From NCBI GenBank assembly GCA_029204225.1, contig CM055092.1:85718032-85782031 (forward strand): a stretch of DNA of 64,000 nucleotides, written 5' to 3'. Below the pieces are notes generated by a model. That model ran no database searches, was not told the DNA's origin, and saw only the letters and a list, made by a program, of their open reading frames with translations. Every line of letters starts with the position of its first letter. Position 1 is the first letter of the stretch. This document shows, piece by piece, positions 12,640-22,544 of this stretch. The translations under genes were made by a program, and so were the position numbers. Origin of the DNA: Diphasiastrum complanatum. Its lineage: Eukaryota > Streptophyta > Lycopodiopsida > Lycopodiales > Lycopodiaceae.

Positions 12640-12990
12640 CCTGTCGGCTAAGTTGGATGGCTTGCTTGGGTGGAAGTTACCTGTTTATGGCTGTCCAGTC
12701 TGGCGTGGCGCCAGGTTGGCTTCCAGCGCTCGTGACGAAGCTTTCGGTTGGTTAAGTCTGATGCAAGTCAGACCGCTTGCTTGGAATGGATGTTACTCGT
12801 TTGTAACAAAGCTTCGAGTTGGTTAAGTTTGATGTATGTCGGGCGGCTTGCTTGGAGGGAAGTCACCCACATCGGGACCGCCGATCTGGCATGGCGCTAG
12901 GTTGGATCTCAATGTTGGTTTTCGGAACTTCAAGCTGGTTAAGTCTGATCGTTGTTGGCGAGTTGGCTGCTTGTATGTCAAGTGGGTTTG
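12640..12990 (+). repeat. Degenerate minisatellite-like repeat
   Basis: Motifs of the type 'ggcttgcttgg(g/a)(t/g)gga' and 'ggttaagtctgatg' recur three times in the same order (near 12658/12748, 12774/12819 and 12845/12939). The spacing is irregular, as in an old tandem array. Confidence 0.5.
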
Positions 12991-13061
12991 GATGGCAAGA
13001 GTTGAAGGCTGGAAAGCTAAGTCGTGGTTCCCGGCTCCCTTTGGGATGCCTGCACTACAGC

Positions 13062-13264
13062 GCAATACCTATACTGTTTTCTCGTGGACCTGAGCGCATT
13101 TTCACACGTTCATTCACAGTTCCTGTGGCACAATCAGGCGCAATCCTAGTGCCATCTCTCAAATCACTGCTGCTACCAGTGAACCACTGATCTCGAAGGC
13201 AGAATGGATTTGCAGACCCTCGCACTTCTAGTTTGCAGCTAATTGCAATTTTTGTGGCAGTGGT
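13062..13264 (+). repeat. Dispersed repeat 'R5', copy 2
   Basis: Second copy of the 200-bp repeat at 6704-6906. The antisense open frame across it has no recognisable domain. Confidence 0.75.
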
Positions 13265-14643
13265 CAACCGCACTTCTGTTGGTTTGGAGTGGAAGCCATC
13301 GTCAAATTTCAGGTATCATCCTTTTACATATGTTGTTTGAGTTCCATGAAATGCTAGAGAAAATTGTTGTGTCATTTTTCTTGAAAGCTATTTTAGGAGT
13401 TGGGATAAGAAATGTGTACTTTGATATTATGAAGCAGATTAAGAGTGTTTATTCTCCAAGTATTATAAGGAAAGATTTTTTTTATACTTAGAGAATTGCC
13501 ATTTTGCTATGGTCATTTAAGTGTGAAGTTTGAAAGGTACATGTGTCTCAGTATTGTAATTTCACCCTATCTCCCTTGAATATAGGAGGAATATAGGAGG
13601 TGGGTCCATACTGGACATAGTTGGAATACACCATTTAGAGCTAAAATCTCAACCTACTTGCATGTCTACTTAGGATACCCCGTTGGAATATACGGATCCT
13701 AGTTACACACTAGCAAACATTTGAAAACCAAGATGTTTTGGTGGTTGTACAACACACTTGACACAAATCTCTCTTTATCAAGAAAATAATCTACCTTTTG
13801 TCATAGAGAGGTCAAAAGAAATACATGAATGAGTGTATTAAGTCATTAGAGACTGGAAAGACAAACTTTATAACTCTCGTTGAAAACTGAAAAAATTATT
13901 GACTGATGTAGGATACTCTAGAAATCCATTTCGATGAAAATCTAAAAGATGTTTCACTTGAATCTTCCCATAAGATTAGATGCTCACAATCTAATCCTCT
14001 TTTAGAGAGCGGTGTGTTTTGCATTGTCTTGAAAAAGTGAGAAAGGATCGTTATGTGAGATATCTCATGCATCACAAATCCAGAGTTGTCTTTAGGGAAG
14101 GTGTTTCAACCAACCATCCGCTAGGACATGATATTCCATATACTAATACATCCCATTTGAATATTGTTCTATAGGTTGGGTTGAAAATTATGTCCGTCGA
14201 CGAATAGTGTCTCTCCTAGGAGCACCTAGACTCAAGGAGATAATGGGATCAACTGAGCCTTGCATCCTACCCATCGTGAACCTGAGAAGAATGAGAGATA
14301 TCATAATTCTTATCCTATTCTAGAGGATAGAATCTTGATGGAGGTATAGATCTTAACACTCCAATATCCCACCCACTAGAGAACACCTTAAGTATGACTG
14401 TTCTTTGTCACCTGACTCAAAGTGAGTTGAAGATATTGATTTCTTACTATCATTTGGTGACATTTGTCAGCTGATCCGGAGAGGTATCTTGAATCATCAT
14501 TTCTATTTCCCTTAGTTCTATCACTATTTATAACCAAGGGATGTCCTAACGTGACAAATAAATACCTCCATTAGTATCCTTTGAGGTAAGATCTAACAAG
14601 ATGGTAGGAGACCTACTGAGAACCATTAGTAGTCCCTAACACT
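13265..14643. other. No feature recognised
   Basis: AT-rich sequence without a long or domain-bearing frame. Short 'atataggagg' repeats occur near 13581-13603. I cannot assign anything here. Confidence 0.3.
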
Positions 14644-14818
14644 GTGGGAGAACTACCCAAGCTCAAAGGAGCAATTCGTGAGTATCATGGAGCTCCATAT
14701 GAGGATGCCGAGTTTCATATCAATGCCTTTTGGACCGCCTACCTTATACACATAATCAATGCTCCCCACCATGAGATGAAGTTCTTTGCACTCACTTTGA
14801 CTGGGTCAGCCAGGAGAC
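14644..14818 (+). pseudogene. Ty3/gypsy gag fragment
   Basis: The frame reads YHGAPYEDAEFHINAFW..., then INAPHHEMKFFALTLTG, then SARRL. An aromatic-rich helix followed by a '...K.FALTLTGSARRW'-type motif is characteristic of plant Ty3/gypsy gag. Homology stops at about 14818, where an opposite-strand copia fragment begins. Only some 60 codons remain. This is motif recognition only; a profile search against retrotransposon gag would settle it. Confidence 0.5.
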
Positions 14819-15554
14819 TGAGAGCAAATTCTTGGTTAGATTTGGAACGTGGAGAACGTTGGACAACAACTTGACTTCACCTCTTTTGAATTCAACTCTG
14901 ACTGTTCCTTTACCTTTGATTGAATGTGATGAGTTGTCTCCAAGTTGCACAACTCGAGACTGGGTGAAAGACTTATAGTCCTTGAACCAATCGTGATGGT
15001 GAGTCATGTGTTGAGTTGCTCCGGAATCTAGATATTAGGAGTCAATATCCTATTGTTCTCCGACTTTGGTCATGAAAGCTGCTTCATCTTCATCTTCTTC
15101 TTCTTGTTACTGATTTGAGTGACTGGTTGTAGCACTATGTGCTTGTTGTTGGAACTGCTTATTCTTTTCATTGTTGTACTTTAAAGTTCGGCAGCCCTTG
15201 ATTTTGTGGCCAGTGCTCTTGCTCTTACAGTATCTGCAGAAAAGTTTCTACACTGGTTGGAATGATGAATAGCTTGATTCGATCCTGGACCAGAATTTGG
15301 TCCAGACTACATGTTTTTTGCAAAAAGTCCTATTCTTCCTTTTAGCCACTCCATTTTGTTGTGGGGCTCCTTGATGCTGTATACTCGCTCTTGATCCCAT
15401 GCTCATCACAAAAGGCCTTGAACTTGGTAGATATGTACTCACCACCATTGTCACTCGTTAAATACTTGATCCTTGTGAAAAATTGGTTCTCCCTTGCATT
15501 CTTGAACTTGATAAAGGTATCATACACTTCATATATGCAGTAGGGAGGGAGCAT
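14812..15554 (-). pseudogene. Scrambled copia fragment: integrase piece upstream of zinc knuckle and protease
   Basis: Read on the minus strand: integrase core pieces (LTSDNGGEY near 15440, QQNGVAKRKNRT near 15345), then at about 15240-15190 a gag zinc knuckle (CRYCKSKSTGHKIKGC), then the protease motif DSGATQHMT near 15015 and the post-protease segment LPNLTKNLLSVS-type, ending near 14812. In a normal copia polyprotein the integrase comes after the protease, so the order is permuted. Frames change between blocks and stops occur. It is not translatable as a polyprotein. Confidence 0.8.
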
Positions 15555-15648
15555 TTGGTGAAATTCTAGAATAGGATATAATCGTACGGTTCAGGGAGTT
15601 TTGATTAGCACTCTACTATGTTTTCTTTCTTTTTGCTCTTCATGTGTG

Positions 15649-15669
15649 TTTAGGGTTTAGGGTTTAGGG
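15649..15669 (+). repeat. Interstitial telomere-type repeat, (TTTAGGG)3
   Basis: Three perfect units of the Arabidopsis-type plant telomere repeat run directly into (GT)n. It is short enough to arise by chance slippage or by double-strand-break repair. Confidence 0.8.
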
Positions 15670-16353
15670 TGTGTGTGTGTGTGTGCATGTAAGTCTGATG
15701 CCATTCGTTTATGTTTCATGCTTACTACTTCATGCTACGATAAGTCATAGTTTATGTGTTACATATTCGTTTATGTTTCATGCTTTAGTTCATGTTTCAT
15801 GTTGTTAGTTTCATTTTGTTAGGTTTCAGGCTTACATGATTTGATGTTGCTTATAAGAAGTGTGTGAGAGAGAGCGAGAGTGTGTATAGATTTGACTTAG
15901 AGTAGGTGGGTCTATTGACTATATACCGGCCCTTGTTCCGAGGTTTGCTGTTCCGAAGAACAATAGTATCATTTCTGATTTTTTTTTTGTTGAACTTGCA
16001 ATTTTGAGTTGCTTTTTTAGTTGCAATTTTGAGTTGTTTTCTTTGTTGGACTTGGAATTTTGAGTACTTGTATATGTGTTTGGTAGAGTATATATCATGA
16101 GATAGAGAATGAGAGAAGAAAGAAAATGAGAGAGAGAGAGAGCTAAAGGTAATCAAAGCTCCCAATTCTAGGAAGGTGTGTGGCCCTTGTTTTCTTCCAT
16201 TAAAGACGTGGTTCAAATGTTTTTTGTTGGAAGTTCCACAAGAAAGCCCAAACACCGCAGGTAGGGAGCATGTGGTGACATTCTAGAAACGGATATAATC
16301 GTATGGTTCGGGAGTTTTTATTAGCACTCTATAATGTTCTCTTTTTTTTCTCT

Positions 16354-16355
<2 letters not shown>

Positions 16356-16391
<36 letters not shown>
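16356..16391 (+). repeat. (GT)n microsatellite
   Basis: About 18 uninterrupted GT units in the second copy of the duplication described above. Confidence 0.95.
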
Positions 16392-16393
<2 letters not shown>

Positions 16394-16540
16394 CATGCTA
16401 CTAGTTTATGCTATATGTTATATGTTAGTTTATGTTTCATGCTTTTCTTCTCAAATCCTAACATATCATGGTTATAGAGTTTAGTTTACTTTTATTGCTC
16501 TTAGTTTAGGTTTCAATCATATTTAGTGTGTGTGAGAGAG

Positions 16541-17404
16541 AGATACCGAGTCAAAGGTATGGGGACAATATCAGTAGATAAATACATTTTCATCCATAAA
16601 CAACAATAAACCCTAAACTTCAAATAACAATAATGAGACCCTAAACTTTGATAAACCCATGGGAAATAAAATAAAGAATTAAACCATGAGGGCAAATTAG
16701 GACGTACAATGAATTCTTGGAATATTAATGATTAACCAAATCCATTTAGGATACATTGTACGGGGGCTCACTGGCACTAGAATCTAGTTGTATGGGCCAA
16801 TTGGGTGTTTCATCTAGCTATGATGCCACCAAAGAGGCGCCAAGGAGACTGATGGTGTGCAAGCCATTCACATCCTTGAACTTGAGGGTTCACAACGTTA
16901 ACATCAACAAGAGAAAAGGTTACAACTACTTCAAACTTAATAATTATATATGTTTGTTTAGATTTAAACAAGTATCAATGTTTTACAGATGAAGACCTTT
17001 TCTATTGTAGATCTTCCTCTGTCACATGTTGACACTTGTTTGAATTTAAATAAACCACATGCAACCACTTAGATTTATTAAGTTCAAAGTAGAAACATCA
17101 TTCTCTCTTCAATTTCGCTAAGCATCAGATTCAAGGACTGCTAATGGCTCACATAGCATTTTGTTGACCTTACCGTGGCCCTCTTTTGTGTCATCATAGA
17201 AGAAATACACAATCATTGCATACAAGTCACTTGTAGGGCCAATGAGCACCTATTACAGTGTAGTCCTCAATGTGGATTAATTTGGACATCATTAATATTA
17301 CAATAATTAATTAATGCACCCTTCATTTTCCCTCATAGTTTTGGCGTTGTTCATTTTTCTCACTGTTTAGACAAGGTAGACTTTTCAAGCTTGATGCTTT
17401 TGTT
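16541..17404. other. No feature recognised
   Basis: Short AT-rich frames only. Nothing in either strand resembles a gene, tRNA or retroelement domain. Confidence 0.3.
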
Positions 17405-17848
17405 ATGGCTAACAAAAAGGATGGAATGGAAAGGGAGATTGGTCTCAACTTTCCAAAGTTACCTTTTAGCATCAATAAGATTGGTGGATCTTATGCAGAG
17501 TCTAAAAAGCTTCCTTATGCTAGATCTAGGTCAAGATCTAGTATGCTTCTTGGAGATGTTCATCTTTGTGCTAACTTGGCTAGTCTTGAGGATAATGATG
17601 GAGTTTCAATGGTTCTTCATGGCAAGTGCAAGCATGCAAAAGGTAAGGAAATAGCTAACTTCATCAATGGAGGTGAAGGTTCTTCCTTGGAAAAGGTTGT
17701 TTCTAATGATTTCTTTGATCATATAGAAAAGGATGTTGCTAGGTGCATTCATGAAGGAGGTGGTTATTCTACATTCTTTTGTGATGAGTCCAAGGAAGTC
17801 ATTTTTGCAGCAAGTGGAGTCACATGTCTTCATAAAGAGAGTAGATAA
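17405..17848 (+). CDS. Unrecognised open frame (147 codons)
   Basis: The frame opens MANKKDGMEREIGLNFPK and contains a short arginine/serine run (ARSRSRSS) and a histidine/cysteine-containing stretch (HGKCKHAKG), then ends at 17848. I do not recognise a family. A second frame immediately downstream (18016-18405) may be a continuation after frameshifts, because open coding-like sequence runs through the 17733-17927 frame between them. Codon use looks plant-like and AT-rich. It could be a decayed host gene, or the extra ORF of a retrotransposon whose LTR abuts at about 18405. Confidence 0.35.
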   Translation: MANKKDGMEREIGLNFPKLPFSINKIGGSYAESKKLPYARSRSRSSMLLGDVHLCANLASLEDNDGVSMVLHGKCKHAKGKEIANFINGGEGSSLEKVVSNDFFDHIEKDVARCIHEGGGYSTFFCDESKEVIFAASGVTCLHKESR

Positions 17849-18015
17849 AATGGTTCTATCAAGAGACTTGGTGAGGGAGATAGTCACAAGTCAAGAAGAA
17901 GAGAAGTATGTGAAGAGTTCAAAGTAGGATGTACTTTGAAATATTTAATTGAGAATGATAGTGAGGAAGAATCATTATCATATGAGTCCTTACCTAAAAC
18001 ATTAAGTAGAAGTTC

Positions 18016-18405
18016 TTGTTTGAAAGAAGAGAGTACTTCAATCATTCTTATGTTGAAGGTACTAATCATTTTTTCATGGCTTCTAATGTTTTTGAGGTTT
18101 CTACTTCTTATGATGCAATCATTAAGAGGGAGTCTTATGAAGGAAAGATCAATGAAATATTGGTTCTTGGGAAGATCCAAGTCATGGATCTCACATCTCT
18201 TCATCAACTCAAAGGATTCTATGATTATGAATTGATCACTCATGATCGAGATGGCAAAATGTTGGTTGGAGAAGACTACATGGAGCAAATCGAGATGCAA
18301 TTTCTTCAAGGCAAGGGAGATCTCATTGGTGAGCTTATTGAGGTTTGTTATGAGCTCAAGAAAGCTGAATTTATTAGGTTTGATACTCATCTTCACCTAG
18401 ACAAA
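18016..18405 (+). CDS. Unrecognised open frame running into an LTR
   Basis: The frame includes MASNVFEVSTSYDAIIKR, GKIQVMDLTSLHQLKGFYDY and LIGELIEVCYELKKAEF. These look like genuine protein rather than random translation, but I cannot assign a family. The frame formally continues to 18504; its last 33 codons are LTR sequence (see 18400-18620), so the natural C-terminus is lost. A 170-codon antisense frame overlaps it and is the less plausible reading. Confidence 0.4.
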
Positions 18406-18620
18406 ACACACTATGGAGCAACCACCCAACCAAGTAGAAGCAACCAATCAACTCTAGAAGCTTCACCCCCAAGCCAAGGAATAAGAAGCATGAAGGTAGA
18501 GTGAAACCATGGCAATGAATCAATGACCACAATGAGGAGTAGGGCAAGTTTGGCCTCAATATATAGAGCCAAAAGCAACTTGGGCACATAGCCATGCATA
18601 GCCTTAATTTTTCTATACAT
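18400..18620 (-). repeat. LTR fragment of family 'R4'
   Basis: The minus strand reads CTCTATATATTGAGGCCAAA (promoter-like), then CTTGGCTTGGGGG, GCTTCTAGAG and ACTTGGTTGGGTGGTT. The same ordered blocks occur at 36972-37105 (minus), 53150-53356 (plus) and 62890-63086 (plus), where the plus copies end at a TTACA terminus. It therefore represents the R/U5 part of an LTR. Confidence 0.7.
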
Positions 18621-19345
18621 AGATTCACCTAGAATAGAGTCCTAATCATGGACCAACTATTCATAGAATTGCTATTGATAACTCTACACATTCATACACT
18701 ATCTCATACCTTGTCTAAAGTCCATTTAGTGTGTTCTGGGCCTCACAAGGATATTAGTTACTTTCGGGTCACATCCAGTATGAAGTGGCATAACTAACAA
18801 CTTGATTTACTGGAGTACCGTGTATCTAAGGCTAAGAGTATACTGAATCCTACTTACCGGTCATGGAGATGTCATTCTTCCCTCCTTAAACTGCTTCTAT
18901 CTTTAGAAGCTCACTAAACAGGAAATAATAACAAGAACAAATCTTTTAACTCTCAACATCAACCTAGAAAATCATTATCCTTACTTTACTTTTCACATCA
19001 AACAAGTACTTAGAGATAATCCTATTTTCCAACTGATAATTTCTACACTAGAGTACAACTCAGGTTTGAAAAGTACACTAAGCGATAAATTTTTCATCTG
19101 GGTTATATTCACCACAAGTTAGTAACATCACCTTCCTGTAAAGCACTTACATAAAACACTGAGTGAAACAACCTAACTTAAGAGGTTAAAGTTAAAGAAA
19201 TAATAAAATAATTATAATTACAGTCTGAAATTATCCACAACTATGACAGATAATTCATTATCTTTCAAGTACACATATCCTTAGAATCCAAATTCTAAGA
19301 TATGATAACTCATTCAATTAGAATCTATGGGAGAATCATTAAGAT
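18621..19345. other. No feature recognised
   Basis: AT-rich and non-coding. It lies between two LTR fragments and may be the upstream part of the R4 LTR. I could not align it with another copy in the window. Confidence 0.3.
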
Positions 19346-19465
19346 ACCCAGGTTGCCGTTGGTGGGACGCGTGTCCCGTCGACTTGCCTCGTGGCGAGGC
19401 CAACTGATCCTTATCCACTGATAGGACCCACAGACAGTAACACAATGATTCTTCTTTAATTCTAA
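19346..19465 (-). repeat. Truncated 3' LTR of Copia-C
   Basis: Minus strand starts TTAGAATTAAAG directly after AAGGGAGAGAG (19476-19466), exactly as in the 3' LTR of Copia-D at 48095. It breaks off after 120 bp at 'caacctgggt'. It includes the GGGACACGCGTCCC near-palindrome also present in the other LTRs. Confidence 0.88.
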
Positions 19466-19521
19466 CTCTCTCCCTTTAAGTAGAGTCAACTTTTTATACA
19501 GTCATATACATAGCTTTAAAG

Positions 19522-20280
19522 TCAACAAACTTTAAATACAAAAAGCTTTGATCTAGACTTATCAAACTTTTCTCCAGTATGTGGCTTAGTGAAAATATCA
19601 GCTAGTTGTTCTTCTGTGCTAAAATGAACAACATGAATTTCACGACTCAACAGCCTCTCACGTATAAAGTGATACCGAATCTCAATGTGTTTAGTTCTCA
19701 CATGGAACACTGGATTCTTTGCTAGCTGAATGCCACTCTGACTGTCGCTATGTAATGTCATGGGATTTTTCTGCTTCATGCCAACTTCCTACAAGATTTG
19801 TCTCAACCATATAGCTTCATGTGTTGCACTACACATTGCCTTATACTCTGCTTCTGTGGTGGAAAGAGCAATTGTACTTTGCTTCTTACTGGACCAGGAA
19901 AAGCAACTACCACAAAACTGGAATACATACCCTGTGGTGGATCTATGATCATCATAGTCACCTCCCCAATCCGCATCCACATAGCCACACAACTCAGGTA
20001 AACCATCATGCTTCTTGTAAATCAAGCCATACTCTGAAGTGCCTTTCACATAACGCAAAATGCATTTAGCTACCTTCCAATGCATTTTCGTAGGTGCTGC
20101 CATAAACTGACTTACAATGCCAACAACATAGCATATATCTGGTCTAGTCGTGGTAAGGTAAATCAAGCTCCCTACTAACTGTCTATACAGCGTAACATCA
20201 AATGACTGTGACTCATCAAGCTTAGAAAGCTTCTTACCTAGTTCAATAGGAGTGTTTACTGGTTTGCAATCCTGCAACAT
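19522..20280 (-). pseudogene. Copia-C RNase H / pol C-terminus
   Basis: Frame 20280-19789 begins QDCKPVNTPIELGKKLSK and includes TRPDICYVVG, KGTSEYGLIY, YVDADWGGDYDDHRSTTGYVF and STTEAEYKA, the copia RNase H with its catalytic acidic residues. A shift near 19790 moves reading to 19779-19522 (LHSDSQSG, ARNPVFH-type, HYHFIRERL, ADIFTKP), the normal C-terminus. The N-terminal side stops abruptly at 20280/20281, where opposite-strand sequence of the same family begins. Every usual RNase H motif is readable apart from one shift. Confidence 0.9.
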
Positions 20281-20281
20281 A

Positions 20282-20915
20282 TGGATAATGGAACGTCTGT
20301 TTCACAAGCAAATGGTGAGGTGTGCAAGATCAAGGGGATAGGCACCGTTTCAATCCAACTACCTAATGGCAAAAGCAGGACGATTAGGGAGGTACTTTAC
20401 GTACCAGGTTTGAAGAAAAATCTACTTTCTGTTGGGGTCATTACTGATCAAAAGTTGAAAGTAGAATTTGCCCATGATCGTTGCTTTGTGAAGGATGTGA
20501 ATCAAAAGTTCAAAGTTATTGTGGATGGAATAAGAGAGCCCAATGCAAAATTGCACAGGTTGAATGCTACAATCAAGGGACAACATGGATTTGTATCATC
20601 CGTTCCTTCGCAAACTGAGTTGTGGCACAAGAGGCTTGGTCACTTGAACTTGGGAAGCCTCAGTTTGATGAGGAAATTGGAGATGGTAACAGGATTGCCT
20701 ACTATAGAAGACCACTTGAAATCGATGTGCGAATCATGTGTATATGGGAAGCAGCATCGAGAGAAGTTCAATAAAGGTGGTGTTGCAAGAGCAAAGAACA
20801 TCCTGGATTTAATCCACACAGATTCATGCGGGCTTATGAGGACCATGTCCTTAGGTAAAGCCTTCTATTTCATGACCTTTATTGATGATATGTCACGTAA
20901 GACGTGGATCTACTT
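20282..20915 (+). pseudogene. Opposite-strand copia fragment (post-protease to integrase start)
   Basis: Matches Copia-D 45207-45840 and Copia-C's own 24240-24880 region, but in plus orientation. It carries DNGTSVSQANGEVCKIKGIG, ELWHKRLGHLNLGSLSL, the C-X2-C of the integrase zinc finger (MCESCVYGKQHREKFN), and the first catalytic Asp (LIHTD). It ends at KTWIYL, where the sequence becomes unrelated. Both ends are abrupt. The open frame is intact (212 codons), but no full domain is present: the remaining two integrase acidic residues are missing. The last bases, TACTT|GTAAGT, fit a 5' splice site. Confidence 0.88.
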
Positions 20916-22544
20916 GTAAGTTCAAAGGTAACACCTTTTGCTTAGTTCTAGAGCTATCAGGCCGATCCTTTTACAAGCCCTATTGTTTTCTTTGTACTTG
21001 ATAATTAATGATGTGAATAGATGTGTTTTGGCGGTGGTGTGCGAGAGAGCAATTCTACTTCTTGCCTTGAAGAACTTAATGTTGTGTTTGTCTAATTGAA
21101 TCGATCCTTCTAAGTTTTTCAACTTTGTACCAGAGCCTTGGGGTGATTGCAATCAGTGGGCAACGACGAGAATCAGATTTGAGAAAAAATCTATAGTGAA
21201 TTTAATGACGGTGAAGGCTTTGAAAGTAGAGCTTTATAGCAGCAACTGGATTCGAGTGGCAACTTTGGTGTATCAAACCAAACAATTAGAGATTTATAAA
21301 ATTTCTCAAGCATATGAAAAGCCTTCCACTACACTTGTGTTTCGAGTACTTGTTTGAATCAAAGTCTTGGGTTAACGGAAATCTGAAAATTTTCAGAGAA
21401 GAAATTCTTGAGGAGGAGTTTGCAGTTGGTGTGTGCTCTATACTCCACCGATTGACGAACTGTTTGTGCATTATTTGTAGTGGGGCAACCTCAGTGGAAG
21501 AGGTTTTGTCAGAAAGTCATGAAAGAGGCAAAAATTTGCTGAGTATAAGTTTGGATTTCACAGCACAAAAACACGAATCTGTCCCCACACATAACACTTT
21601 TGGAAGCTGTAAAGTGGTGGAGGGCACCCAAGGTGGTTTAAGCTAGCCGTACAAGGACGTGGAGGGTCGGGGGTCAGAGAAGATGTTGTGTAAAGGTTTT
21701 GCTAAGCAACCTTTTTCATGCTTCTGATAATGATGCTAGATGGGATTTACTAGCTCCTTGCAAGTGGCATGACATACAGAAAATCTATGGAAAAATAAGC
21801 TCGTAAAATGTCTTTCGGATTGTTTCACAATTGTTATAGAGAAATGTTTGGAATATTCAGTGTTAGCGATAATCGTGATGTGTGTTCTGTTCTTCTTTAA
21901 ATTTTTTTCCAATTAAGTATTCGATGATATTCTACTCTTGCCGACTCAAAATCCAAAAACATAAGTCTTCTGCATACGATCATAGAAAATGATGCTGATT
22001 TTTGTCCATTCTTTTGTAAGCAGACTGTCCTATGATGACGTGACCTATGATTGCAAATGGGTAGTCACACAACCACAACTCATTCCTATTAATATACATG
22101 AAATCCAGTGAGACATATGATAGCTTATCACGAACAATTTTTTTTTTTGTTTTTTCTTTGCTCTATAGTGGAAAAGCTACTCCACATGTAGAGAAGAAAA
22201 TGAATGAAGTGTCTAGGTTGGATGATATGTCTTTGATACTCTTTTGCATGAATGTACAACTAATAAAAGTGCTATCAAAGAATGCATTAATTGAATTAGA
22301 AAACTTATTGACAATATTTTCAATATGAACATATCGATTTTACATGAATAACATAAATGAAAAAAATGTTGATAATTGTATCACATGTGCTGGACGTTTA
22401 GTGGTTCAAAAAATTGGAGCCATTTTGCTACTTTCTCCATGCTAGGGAGCACCAAGATATCATGTTCGGGAGGCACATGCCTTTGAACAAGTGATTTTTG
22501 AGAACTAAAACCATTAATATCAAGAGGTTTTAGGAAGGTTGGGC
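20916..22544. other. Foreign segment inside Copia-C; two unrecognised open frames
   Basis: The segment matches no other part of the window. A plus frame without ATG at 21100-21357 (SKFFNFVPEPWGDCNQWATT, VKALKVELYSSNWIRVATL) looks like true protein and may be an exon of a captured gene, but I do not recognise it. A second frame at 21314-21646 (MKSLPLHLCFEYLFESK...) overlaps it and is also unassigned. Beyond 21700 the sequence is AT-rich and non-coding. Confidence 0.4.

Larger units (their letters stand above)
9698..13061. other. Gene-free region with degenerate direct repeats
   Basis: It is more GC-rich than its surroundings, especially 11880-11990. No frame has a recognisable domain. There is a weak direct repeat (about 9746 and 9955, 'gaggcaa-gtgctgcct...ggtgaaagca'). 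Stronger duplications at 10911-11275 and 12640-12990 are listed separately. I see no gene. Confidence 0.4.
15541..16540 (+). repeat. Two-copy direct duplication, offset about 715 bp
   Basis: 15541-15660 ('agggag(gg)agcat(t/g)tggtga', 'ggatataatcgta(c/t)ggttc', 'attagcactcta') recurs at 16261-16355. Both copies are followed by GT-repeat tracts and by 'tttatgtttcatgctt' strings. The first copy carries a telomere-like tract where the second carries only a longer (GT)n. Confidence 0.75.

Noticed and set aside
13055-13273. 72-codon minus frame over repeat R5
   Set aside because: No recognisable domain, and the homologous copy at 6704-6906 does not preserve an obvious frame.
17884-18396. 170-codon minus-strand frame
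   Set aside because: It is antisense to the more protein-like plus frames 17405-18405 and has no motif.
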